Assembly (NCBI RefSeq): GCF_905475345.1
Contig: NC_066587.1
Coordinates: 13,662,058-13,726,057 of the forward strand
From: Vespula vulgaris
Lineage: Eukaryota; Arthropoda; Insecta; Hymenoptera; Vespidae
Length of the DNA: 64,000 nucleotides
Direction of reading: 5' to 3'
Position 1 is the stretch's first letter; each line of letters begins with the position of its first letter. Of the stretch, positions 26,884 through 36,012 are shown piece by piece. A program made the translations under genes and the position numbers. The notes below the pieces were generated by a model, which did no database searches, had not been told where the DNA came from, and was given only the letters and a program-made list of their open reading frames with translations.

Positions 26884-28128
26884 GTCCCCCCTCTCTATCT
26901 CTCTCTCACTCTCTCTCTCTCGGGTAAACACCAATACATCCGATAATGACCGTTTCAAATTTGCATTTAATTTTCCATCGTCCGCTCGTTTCATCTCCAA
27001 GTTCCGCTCTCGTTACATCGTATCAGAGATGTAAAACCACCAAAATTGGAGTTATTTCGATTTGTCGGTGCTAAATTTTCTAACGTAATATGTAATTATA
27101 AGTTCACTCTGATATTTGAAAATATATGACAGATTAATGATTTTCATAAAACGATAAAGTTTCCGATGTAAAAACAATGAAAATAAGTTTCTTAATTGAA
27201 CTGAAATCCTAATTGGAAAAATATATTATTTGTACGTTAATAAAACATCTGGGACGATGTTATCGTGGAAAAAAATATTTGTTACCGTATGTATATAAAT
27301 TGAATGAGAATGTATGTTATTCTGAAAATTTTTAGACGAATTTGTTTAAAATATAAGCGCATTAGGAAATATAGAATCATATGTATACGCGTATAGTTAC
27401 GTCGAATAATCCACTTAAGCGGATCGGACTATTAGCTTAATCCTCTTGTCGAGATTAAGTCTCTTGAACGAGTTAAAGTAGAGAGGAGGAAGGAACGAAG
27501 ATGTATAATGAAGCCAAAGGAAATAATTTGTGAAGGGTATCGCAATGCGGTATTCTGTCAATCGATAATTATTTGAAAAGCGACAGATAGAAATAAATCG
27601 ATGCGTTAGAATGTTCGTTAGAGAAACCGAGAAAGAGAAATAGAAAGAGGAAAAGAGGGAGAGAGAGAGAGAGAGAAAGAGAAGAGAGAGAGAGAGAGAG
27701 ACCATCTTTTGTAACAGTTAGTCGGTGCCACGGCAATTCGTCCGATCCATTATGGCCTGAAAACACAATCTCCGTTCATAATTACCCTCGAATTACATTC
27801 GCCTCGGCGAAATCGGTTAATGTCACCCTTGGTGGATGACGTTGCACGTAGGCTAATTCCTTACGCTCCATTCGCACACGTAATAACGTTTCTAACGGTA
27901 CTACCGCGAGTTTTAGTTTATTTTCTAAAACATTGCCGGCGTCCTTTCATTCCAAATTTACTTTCCACGTCGGAGCGTAAACCTTTCTCGAAGAGATTCC
28001 CTTTGTGGTAAACAAGCGGGACAAAAGAGATCTTTCTTTATCGAATTGTCCCTGCGATGCTCGATCTATAGTAATATATTAAATGAAACGCTTTTGCAGG
28101 AAAAATAACTTCTTTTTTTTCTTTCTGG

Positions 28129-28161
<33 letters not shown>

Positions 28162-29068
28162 CTCTCTTTTCTTTCCTTGTCTTTCTCATTCTCTTTCTCT
28201 CTCGACCACGATTTCTAACTGAACATACAACGAGTTCATATTTTCGAGTCTGTTCTCTACAACCTATTTTATAATTGCCATTTTAAGTACATACGTGAGT
28301 GTCGTTGTTTCGTGAAACGATAAAAATATTGCGACATCGTTGATCCTAACAGAGAAGTACACTTTGTGCGAAACGTTTTTGAACACTTGATGCCAAAACA
28401 TTGGCCACTTGTATAGGTATATATAAATGGAACACAGTTACATACACGGGAATAGTATATTTAACCATTTTTGAACGTTATCCCGTAATAAAAATCGAGT
28501 CGAGAATAAAACTTTATCGTTTTAATGGCGAGAGAAACGGGAAAATCCAGGTATACGTTAAAACTATTTCCCAATGTCGCATGTGTTTTTATCCGGTAGT
28601 CTTCCTCGTCGTCGTCGTCGTTGTCCCTCTATGCGACCGGATATGCGGAAGCTCCGTTCCGCGTTGGCTGCGCTTCGTTAACCCTTTGATCTCCAATGTC
28701 GAAGCACGTTTCCCATCTAATTTTTCACTTTATCCTCTGTCAGACGTAACGCGACGTTGACTCTACTTCGTTCGTCGTTTATTTAATCGTTTCGTCGAAA
28801 TCGTTTATAAAGGGTTTCCGTGAAACTTTGAGTTTATTCGATACTCTCAAAAATTAGCGTTAACGACCTGTAACGTGCTTGCAAAAAAGTATGGGAATGT
28901 TTCAAAGGTACTGAAAACGATCTACTTCTCTCATTGCTTTTTTTTCTTTTGTCTGTGAACATTAAAAACAGGACAACTGTGACAGCTGTCTCTTGGCATC
29001 CACATGGAACTTTCCTCGCGTCGGTCGACCGCACGAAGACCGTCACGATTTGGGGCGACTACGTTTGA
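8648..29068 (+). CDS. Atg16: Autophagy protein Atg16 (ATG16L1-like), C-terminal WD40 part, 5 exons
   Basis: Atg16 binds the Atg5-Atg12 conjugate and directs Atg8/LC3 lipidation at the growing autophagosome membrane; its C-terminal WD40 propeller serves in cargo and single-membrane targeting. The joined exons are 8648-8768, 14039-14218, 14940-15024, 15153-15299 and 28972-29068, totalling 630 nt: 209 codons plus TGA. All junctions are AG/GT and the phases (1, 1, 2, 2) fit exactly. Family signatures are visible: HTLTGHCGKVMAAKF, VSGSHDRTLKIWDLR, GSSCNDLV, SGHFDQRIRFWD, SCVRDDTVKLIDLR, AFSPDGQYIAAGSSDGS and a C-terminal TIWGDYV. These match the last five of the seven blades of ATG16L1, in order. 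The N-terminal Atg5-binding helix, coiled coil and first two blades are missing and should be left of the window. Family identity is close to certain. Confidence 0.95.
8769..14038 (+). other. Atg16 intron, 5.3 kb
   Basis: The boundaries are GTAAGT and AG, interrupting a Cys codon in phase 1. Inside are CT tracts (9562-9600, 12187-12229, 13148-13180), a TA/TG patch near 10280-10330, a GA tract near 11597-11614 and a GC-rich hairpin at 11900-11934. ORFs of 102 and 100 codons overlap tail to tail near 10650 but are unrecognised. Confidence 0.85.
14039..14218 (+). CDS. Atg16: Atg16 exon: WD40 blade with SGHFDQRIRFWD
   Basis: The acceptor is ctttgatag before GT, and the first two bases complete the Cys codon from the previous exon. 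The exon is 180 nt and ends CGTG|GTAAGT in phase 1. It encodes IETKFTGSSCNDLV, then IISGHFDQRIRFWDTR, then GKVTSLDLSR. The GSSCNDLV and SGHFD..IRFWD elements are typical of the ATG16L1 propeller and distinguish it from other WD40 proteins. Confidence 0.95.
14219..14939 (+). other. Atg16 intron, 721 nt
   Basis: This is a GT-AG intron in phase 1 with no notable repeats or structures. The coding frame reads on into it for a short distance after the donor, but family alignment ends at the splice site. Confidence 0.88.
14940..15024 (+). CDS. Atg16: Atg16 exon: blade core with RDDTVKLIDLR
   Basis: This short exon of 85 nt lies between the acceptor ccttttag and the donor TTTAG|GTGAGT. It reads DTNYLLSCVRDDTVKLIDLR followed by MKKIIGSF. 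The blade ends in ID instead of WD, which is also the case in vertebrate ATG16L1 at this position, so it is not a sign of decay. It closes in phase 2 with the first two bases of a Ser codon. Confidence 0.94.
15153..15299 (+). CDS. Atg16: Atg16 exon: WD40 blade with FSPDGQYIAAGSSDGS
   Basis: The exon follows a short 128-nt intron with acceptor ttaccgtag and ends CACGC|GTAAGT in phase 2. It encodes SADGFKVAFDWTRAAFSPDG, then QYIAAGSSDGSVFIWSV, then a segment ending KNHA. The DWTR.AFSPDG..AAGS.DGS..IWSV pattern matches the sixth blade of ATG16L1. Confidence 0.95.
20168..20238. repeat. CT-rich tract
   Basis: An imperfect CT run with CTTT interruptions in the last Atg16 intron. Confidence 0.9.
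20896..20968. repeat. GATA then GA microsatellite
   Basis: GATA units grade into a GA run of over 30 nt (from 20929). Confidence 0.92.
22416..22468. repeat. CCT trinucleotide array
   Basis: Consecutive CCT/TCC units with a single CAT interruption; strongly strand-asymmetric. Confidence 0.93.
25071..25127. repeat. TTC (GAA on the other strand) trinucleotide array
   Basis: About 18 TTC units with one GTC variant, inside an intron. It is the first element of a polypyrimidine-rich cluster. Confidence 0.94.
25318..25702. repeat. CT/CTAT tracts
   Basis: Two CT-rich blocks (25318-25405 and 25591-25702) with CTAT units at their edges. Confidence 0.9.
26129..26205. repeat. CT microsatellite
   Basis: A nearly pure CT run of about 45 nt, preceded by TTTC/CCTC-rich sequence. 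Confidence 0.93.
26494..26563. repeat. CT microsatellite
   Basis: A CT run with GTCT and CTAT variants at its right end. Confidence 0.92.
26838..26921. repeat. CT-rich tract
   Basis: A CT run with CCCC and CTAT interruptions; the last block of the polypyrimidine cluster. Confidence 0.92.
27621..27700. repeat. GA-rich tract
   Basis: One of the few polypurine tracts on the + strand within the Atg16 part. Confidence 0.9.
28128..28203. repeat. CT/CTTT tract
   Basis: An imperfect polypyrimidine run about 770 nt before the last Atg16 exon. Confidence 0.9.
28972..29068 (+). CDS. Atg16: Atg16 terminal coding exon and stop codon
   Basis: This last coding exon lies 13.7 kb after the previous one, behind the acceptor attaaaaacag. 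It completes an Ala codon and reads TTVTAVSWHPHGTFLASVDR, then TKTVTIWGDYV, then TGA at 29066-29068. It supplies the last propeller blade. The exact phase fit across the long intron and the family-typical ending (a Trp followed by a few residues and stop) support the join. Confidence 0.94.
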
Positions 29069-29870
29069 TAGGACGAGTGATCCCGCGACAAACGATTGTT
29101 GTTTCACGCTCGACGATTCGCGTGTTTTCTCCTGTTGTACCTTCGGCTCATTCAACATGGAACATCAGAAGCAAAAGGGATGAACTTTACGTCGCGCTGC
29201 ACCATCGGCCGCTACTACCATCACCATCAACAACAATGACGACGATGATAACAAATCGTAGAGGATTCTTGCGAGAAGAGAATAATCAAAATTATTCGAC
29301 GGTTTGACCGTACACATGGTTGTAAAGCCTTCTATGGATAACGTTTCGGTGAGCTGTAAAGCGCCGCGGCTAATGGCCGAACGAATCGAGAAAAGAGCTG
29401 TAGGAACTATTGTACATAAAGCTGCACTTATTGTTACTCCGAGGTTGTAAAGATATCCTTTTTTAGAGATAGCGTAAGCAAGAACCGCGCATTGTGCCCG
29501 CCTCATCTCCTGAGAAATCCGTGAGATTATCGTGTAGTTACTTATTTCGAGATTCGCTAGGCGTCGTTGCTTTTGACAGATTAAAAAAGAAAAAAAAATT
29601 AAACTTTGTAAAATCAATCGTTTGTCGCTGACAGACATGACGACAATGACGATCCACGTTGGATGTTCATAAAAAAAAAAAGAAAGAAGAACAAATAGAA
29701 AAAATTATATACGAACGCAAGCTATTTTTTCGTTTCTTGAAACGCGAACGTTCGTCATATAAGATGATCCAACGTCGACTGTCATTTTTGTATTGTTCAA
29801 CGCAAGTTTTACGTAAGAGATGGGAAGTGAATGTATTTTTTAAATAAAAAAGCACAATAATATAAACGAT
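29069..29870 (+). other. Atg16: Probable Atg16 3' UTR
   Basis: The sequence after the stop codon contains a variant poly(A) signal ATTAAA at 29598-29603 and a canonical AATAAA at 29843-29848. The second is followed by AT-rich sequence. The end of the transcript is inferred and could also lie further right. An ORF on the opposite strand (29165-29638) falls inside this UTR and is probably spurious. Confidence 0.45.
29843..29848 (+). terminator. Candidate poly(A) signal AATAAA of Atg16
   Basis: This is a perfect AATAAA about 775 nt after the Atg16 stop. Other AATAAA hexamers occur further downstream (for example near 31091), so use of this one is inference. Confidence 0.4.
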
Positions 29871-31313
29871 ATCGATGCTGATCGCGTTTGAGGAGCGATT
29901 TGTATGTTAACTATGGGGTAAGTATCGGTTCACAAAATATAGCATGAATTATTTAATCTAACAATAGGTCTAACGAACTAAAAAATTTAATGATAACATC
30001 CATATATATTGAGTGATGATTATTGTTTCGTTATAAGCTGTACAAGATTATAAATTTATACGTTATATATTTGAATAGTTTCTTTTTTGTTTTATATTTT
30101 TACATTACGAAAGTTTAACATTACTTATATACTTTTACAAAGAAACTTGATATAATAGTACAAGCAATGACTTTCGTTTACTACAAAACAAAAAGTATGT
30201 AGCGCCGAGGTGTAACTTGTATGATTTCTGATATTGCATTATACGTATAAAGTGGCAGTGTGTTTATAACACAGTCTAATATTATCTGCGACTAGTCCAC
30301 TGTTAATTTCTTTTTTTTTCGTTCTTATTTTTTTTTCTCTTTATTATATAACAAATATGCCATCTACGAACAAACGCGGTCTAATTTGTATATCGAACTT
30401 TTAATACGTTTTTGGTGCATCGATTTCGTCCTTCGATCACGATAATTCGTAGGAAGGTTGATTTAAACGAGCGGTATCGAACTATCGCCCGATAACTTGT
30501 ATGCACGTGACGAGTAGTGCAAACCGCCGATTACGCATGCAAATAGAGTATAATGCTGCAAACTTATTACGAAAATTTATCGGTCCAACATTCTCGCATC
30601 GTCAATAATGAAACCACAAGTGATTTTCAAAAACTCGTTTCGACCAGCCAGTCCATCATAGCCCGTTTATCTCTATTTTCTTAGCTTTTTTTTTTTAATC
30701 CTCTCTTGTTCACATTTTTTCTTTTTCGGCCTAAAAGCAAAAAGATTTTCAATCTGCATTATTTTTCGTACTCGATCGAGAAAAGTTTCGGTCCGATAAA
30801 TTTTCGTATCAAGCTTGCGATAGTCTCTAGGCAGCGCGTATCGGACCAAACCGATTGCGTCCAAACCTGTTATTTCTTTTACTATATTTACTATATACAT
30901 TGTATTTTGTCTTAATAGAAACACATACACCTACACGGAGAAACGATCGTTTGTCTTGTTATCCTATCTCTTTCTTTCTTTCTCTCTCTCTCTCTCTCTA
31001 TTTTTTTTCTCTCACTCTATCTATCTTTTTCTATACCTTGTCTTGTTTATTTAAATACGTATACACACATACATAAAATACTGACACGCGCAATAAACTT
31101 TGACTTCGAAAGAAGAATATTGTATACATCGTGTCGGTGCGACATGTAAATATATACAAAATGTTTTCTTCTTGTATTTTCTAAAAAAATAGTATTTAAT
31201 TTTTTCCCGTATCGTAATGACCATAATTTATCCTCATTTGCAAAAGAAGAAACTTTAGATTAATGAAACTCGATAGGATCGCAGAGGGATACGAATTATG
31301 CGTTTTATTTCAG

Positions 31314-31397
31314 TCCGATCGATCCCAAAGGATCGAATTTGTTTTTACAACGAAGCGGACAGTGGAACATGACGGTGGGATAACATCGAAGCAGTAC
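31314..31397 (+). other. Exon-like segment of unknown gene
   Basis: The acceptor cgttttatttcag and the donor TAC|GTAAGA bracket 84 nt that are open for 28 codons (SDRSQRIEFVFTTKRTVEHD and onward). The length is a multiple of three. It could be an exon of an unrecognised transcript, a 5' exon of the gene on the right, or chance. Confidence 0.15.
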
Positions 31398-32321
31398 GTA
31401 AGAGTATATAATGATTACATGCTTTAAATAACTATCAAGATAGGATCTCTGTAGAAATTTCCACAATATTTCATTAAGATAGACATTATCGAGCTTACGA
31501 GATATCCTTGTTAGTACCCTTTGACCCTCGTAGCGAACTTGTCCCTTCTAATCTTCTCTTTCTCTCTTATCCTCTTCCAAAGCACGTATCTACGTAGCTA
31601 CATACGTACATGGAATATATCGAGAAACGGTTTACAGAAACGGTACTTAACAGAGAGAAGGTGTATCTGACAGTACCTAGCCAACATGGTTTCGAAAGCA
31701 CTCATTAGTCAGTGAAATGCGGTCACGAAGTGACAACTCGCACGTAGAATATTATACGGTCCAAGAACTTCCATCTGTACTCATATCGCGAAGCCCGCTA
31801 GTGAGACAGCGCGTCTGTACGCTCGCGACTGTTTGTAACTTTCGCATTATACACCCTTTGTCCGTGATTCGACAGTTTCGACAGTTTCGCAATGGAACGT
31901 TAGAATGTGCCAGACCGACCAAGCGAAAACGCTTGCAAACGACGTTAAAGTTCAATCGGACCGCCGCATCTGGGTCCACCGAAATTTTTCTCCTCTCTAT
32001 TCATCCCTTATTCCAACCCTCGTTCGATATATCTCTACGAGAATATTTTTCTTTCTTTATTTCGCCCAATCCTCCTGTCTACTTTTCTTCGCGTCTAGTT
32101 TCTTCGCAAGCCACAAGAAAACTGTGCGACTATTCGCGAAAAACGAGCCAAAATGAGCTGTCCTGTGTGCGCAAATACGTAGATACATTGTATATAGGTA
32201 CACTGTATACACAGGATCACATATTGTTGAAACAGAAAATAAATAAATAGAAGCGTAATAATTTTCCAACTCTTATCGGCTTATATAACGGAGTATTCGA
32301 ATCAATACTTGTATCTACGAA

Positions 32322-32401
32322 TCTCTCATTTTTGAATAGTACAATTACGTGAGTACTGCCACCGATTGAATGACAGTACTCACGTATCGATTGTTGAGAG
32401 A
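32322..32401. repeat. Inverted repeat: 13-bp perfect stem with outer pairing
   Basis: The arms tacgtgagtactg (32346-32358) and cagtactcacgta (32374-32386) are perfect complements around a 15-nt loop. Pairing resumes outside with acaat/attgt (32341-32345 with 32390-32394), and again at 32322-32328 with 32395-32401. The size suits a small-RNA precursor, but the stem is interrupted. Confidence 0.8.
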
Positions 32402-33392
32402 AATTCTTCTCTCTTGAAAGCACGTAGTCATCGTTCTTTTCGCTCCTCTTTTTCTTCTTTTTTGTCTCGTAAATTCTCTTAGCGTACGTACGTGCTTTCT
32501 TCGCTACTTTTTAAAATACTTCTACGCTCGCTCATTATATTTCGAAAAAACTCAATATCTTCAGCAAGTATCGGTTAAAAATACTCGGGTTCGTTATAAT
32601 TCAAGTGTTTGTGTAAAAACTATCTCGAAGACAGCCAGGAAATGACGATTCTTAAATCGGACTCTTATAACTTTCTAGTTAAAAATAAAAAGGAAAACTA
32701 AGTACTTACCTCTTTCGACTTAGGAGACGTAACAATCGTGATAAATATAGATTCCAGCTATTGACTGACGAACGATAATGGATTATCGAATTTAGAAGTG
32801 AAATTTTCGTAGACCATTACCAAGGCTTGTTGCGTCTTCTCTCCCGAAAAGTGTAATGATATCTGAGGATTCTAAATGTGCTCCTGACCTAGTCACGTCC
32901 TTGTGTATTTGTTTACGTTCTCCTGCTGACTCATCTCGTTGAACGTGCTATAACGCGTTATTTAATGGGAGAAAAACATTGACAACATTGAGTAATAATA
33001 AAACGATAGTTACAAGCGGTTTTGTTTTCTATTTTTGTTTCCTTCTTTGTCAATCGCACGATTCCTATTGGCCGAACCAAATCTCTTATCACGTATACGC
33101 GACAAACTGATACAGATAAACAGAGTAATCTATCTCTGGTTTCCTATCGTGAATTTTACCACGAAGGTCGGATTGTTGATTTTCGTAGAAATGTACTATG
33201 TATACATATGTGTGTATACCGTAAGCACGTATACGAGGATAAATACAAGATACGATAGATACGTTCAGAAGGAAACGTATCGCACGAAGAAAATCAATTT
33301 AAACGTTCAAGAATTTGATAGAATTAACGTAGCGTATCTCGATCAACGTAAAAGCCAAATCCAGCTTCGCAAGCGTCAACAGGAAGCCCACG

Positions 33393-33893
33393 ATGTCTGT
33401 GTCACTGAAAGTGGAAAATCTTTGGGAAAACAGAAACTCCGTTGAACAGGTAAGAAGCTTGGAATCGAAGTTCGAGTCTACGATGTGTTTGTCCGCAGCG
33501 GGATCGCGACCGCTTTCACGGTTTCTCATGCAGAAAAATCGACTCGGTCCAATCGTCTTGCTGGTGAATCACGGAGTCGAGACTTTTCCTTTAATCGCAT
33601 TTCTCCTCTCTTGCGTTCACTGCATAACAGCTTTGAAGCTTCGTCTGCAAACGTAAGCGTTATAACTCGTTTAACGAAAATCTCCGTTCGTTGTCACGCT
33701 TCTACGCACAGACGTGTATAATCTCTGTCTCTCTCTGTCTCTCTCTCTCTCTCTTTCTTTCTCTTCCTAGCAAATTTTGCCGACGGAAATCGTCTCCCTT
33801 CCTTACGAAGGAATTAAGGTCGATTCGATATCGACTCTTCCTCCTTTCTGCTTATTTGTCGTAAACCGATCAAGTTATTCGGAGGCTTCATAA
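33393..33893 (+). CDS. Possible two-exon short protein gene, 59 codons, unknown function
   Basis: An ATG at 33393 opens 19 codons (MSVSLKVENLWENRNSVEQ) that end exactly at a good donor, GAACAG|GTAAGA. After 321 nt comes a very strong acceptor: a CT tract from 33722 ending cttcctag at 33770. The frame continues in phase 0 for 40 codons (QILPTEIVSLPYEG to NRSSYSEAS) to a TAA at 33891-33893. The composition is ordinary, with no signal peptide, membrane helix or family motif. A separate 136-codon ORF (33035-33445) overlaps the first exon in another frame. The splice sites may instead belong to a noncoding transcript. This is inference from signals only. Confidence 0.2.
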
Positions 33894-35364
33894 AGCGAGC
33901 ATACTTTGCATCGTTGGTGAATCTTCCACCTTCAAGCTTTCCAAAGATCAATGAAATTTCGCGCGAAACTGGAACGCTAGCGTTCACCGAGTCTCGGAAC
34001 ATGGACGAGACGGGAAATAGGAGGCCTATCGATGATTTCCTAAGCGGCGTTTTCCATCGATCGTTTCACCGATGTTCGGTTCGTGTGTAAGTAGGTGTAT
34101 TGTAGGTACCGTACCATCGAGTTGATATTCAAACTCAATTCATCCATCCGGTCTTAATTAACTTAACTGTCTCTGATGTACAGGTATTTCCATGATCGAC
34201 AGATTTCTTGTGCATTGCGACGAGGCCATTTGCATTTATTTGTCTATTCACCATAGATAATGAAAGCGAAGTAAAGAGGATGATGTGCCAAGAAGATCGT
34301 CGATCCAAGATAGACGTTTCCATGATGATCTTTTTGAACTCTCGAGAAAGTTTAAGCAAAGTCAATAAACTCTCTTATGCATTTTCGTCGTTGTAGATCT
34401 TAAGAAAAAAAATTAGGAAAAAAGAGGAAGCTTCATATATGAACACACTCTAAACCTCCTTCGTTATTCCCTATATTGAGAAGCGAAAAACATTTGATCT
34501 GCCCCAACTTCTTGATTAATGTATCTCTAACAACTAGGTGAGGCTCGACCTTAATTACCGTAATTCTCCTTGATACCCATACGTCTTCGATGGACGAGAA
34601 CAGTGATTAGCGCGCTTCTTCGTGAATCACGCGTCACTTGCATCGTACCGGTCGAGCTTTCGAGAGGACGAACGTGCGACCTTCGCTAAAGTGATTCTTA
34701 ATCGTAGACTCGAGCTACCTTATTTATCTTGTCATTTACTTTCTCGTCTTCCGATCGAACTAAATGTACGCGTATCGAGAAAGTAGTTTAACACGTGCAA
34801 CATTTAATAAAATAAAATAAAGTTTGAAGGGTGCATAGAGGAACACGACATACTTTCGATTTTTATTCTCTTTGCTATTAAACGAGATCAGAACTTACAT
34901 AGATATATAGAAATGGATGAAAATCGTCAAATGACCAGCTTTCATCGTACATTCAACATACTCCCCTCCAGTAATCTTTTCTCCGCGTGCCATACATCCC
35001 ATGTGGGGATATCGATATTGAAACGTAAAAAAGATTCAATCAGTCGCGAAGTTTCAGCGCCAATCAATCACTCCCTCCTGTCTAGCCACCCATCCGTAGC
35101 CGCCACCTCTCTCCTTCTTCTCCTCTTACTCCTCCTCAGCATTTCGCTTTAGGACGCGAAAGCTCTCTCGCGCGCGCAGCCCGCACTGGCGCGCCTGATC
35201 GCAACGACGGCGCTAAAATGGCCGAGAGGGTTCCAAGAGGAAGAGTGAGATAGGGTATGAAGAGAGAGAGAGAGAGGGTGTGTGTGTGGAAGAGAGAGAA
35301 GCGAAGCTTTTGGGTTGCACGACGGAGTCGACGCACTGGAAGCTCGCTGTGCTTGCGGCGGGAG

Positions 35365-35380
35365 CCTTCAGTAGCCGTTC
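35365..35380 (+). promoter_or_regulatory. Tentative initiator of the Beat gene
   Basis: The sequence TTCAGTAG at 35367-35374 fits the arthropod initiator TCAGT, with A at 35370 as +1. At +28 there is AGCTC, a four-of-five match to the downstream promoter element. The surrounding 35150-35420 is CpG-rich, unlike the flanks. The start would lie about 560 nt before the ATG. This is a weak inference. Confidence 0.2.
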
Positions 35381-35468
35381 GGACGTCGACCGGAAAAGCT
35401 CCGACGCGTTACGTCGCTTTTCTCGACGGTGTCCGTCGTAAAAAAGATCGTCGACGTTTCCTTCGTCG

Positions 35469-35595
35469 GTGAGGAAACCATCGATCGAGACCAGACCATC
35501 TTGACTTTTTTCCGTTTTCTTTTTTCTCTTCTCCCCCTTTTTTCCTCTCTTCGTCGCGTAAATTTTCAATATCTTTTCGATCTCATTAATTTCAG
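35469..35595 (+). other. Possible 5' UTR intron of the Beat gene
   Basis: The donor TCG|GTGAGG at 35469 and the acceptor attaatttcag ending at 35595 flank 127 nt with a long T/C-rich stretch before the acceptor. It lies between the tentative initiator and the start codon. Confidence 0.25.
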
Positions 35596-35930
35596 TTAAG
35601 ATATATTTACGAGCTCGTATAAGTTTTTACGAGAAGGGGAAAGAAATTGCGGAGGAGGGAAAATCGATTTACGAAGAAGTTGTAAGCAATTGAAACAAAT
35701 AAAAAGATAAAGAAAACCGAAAGAAAGAGAACAAAAATTGTGATAGTGAAAAGTGCCATTTGAAAAAACCGATGGATCGTTACGCGTTTGTGATGAACGT
35801 GATTACGCGGAAGTGTTGATATGAACGATCGACAGTGATCCATCCGCCTGTCTCGGAAAAGCGCTCGCGCGCTTCTATGTGTATGTGCTTCGTGGGGTGT
35901 GGATAATTGCAATCGAGAGCGAGACACACG

Positions 35931-36012
35931 ATGAGAAGTGTCGCGAAATACCGAGCCGCGCGTCCTTCCCTTTTCGTTTCGCTGCTTTTCGTCGTGTTCG
36001 CCGGCGTAACCG
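35931..36012 (+). CDS. beat: Beat exon 1: start codon and signal peptide
   Basis: The ATG follows acacg (A at -3, favourable context). The 82 nt encode MRSVAKYRAARPSLFVSLLF followed by VVFAGVT, a typical signal peptide, and end ACCG|GTAAGA. The leftover G joins GT of exon 2 to make Gly28, so the phase fits over a 23.2-kb intron. A separate signal-peptide exon before a large intron is common in insect Ig genes. The link to exon 2 is inferred from phase and protein logic. Confidence 0.72.

Larger units (their letters stand above)
15300..28971 (+). other. Atg16 last intron, 13.7 kb
   Basis: This phase 2 intron separates the sixth and seventh propeller blades. It is rich in polypyrimidine tracts on the sense strand, densest at 25071-26921. 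It also holds a CpG-rich block at about 17440-17780 with a GC hairpin, a CCT array (22416-22468) and a repeat-poor block at about 19250-19450. No coding gene could be recognised on either strand. Confidence 0.85.
29871..35150. other. Intergenic region between Atg16 and the Beat gene
   Basis: The left end (29871-31250) is AT-rich with poly-T runs and no convincing gene. Further right lie an exon-like 84-nt segment (31314-31397), a 177-codon ORF of ordinary composition (31717-32250), a strong hairpin (32322-32401) and a possible two-exon short gene (33393-33893). None matches a family I recognise. Confidence 0.6.

Noticed and set aside
29165..29638. 157-codon ORF on the minus strand
   Set aside because: It lies antisense to the probable Atg16 3' UTR, has no motif, and shows no promoter or splice signals that I could identify.
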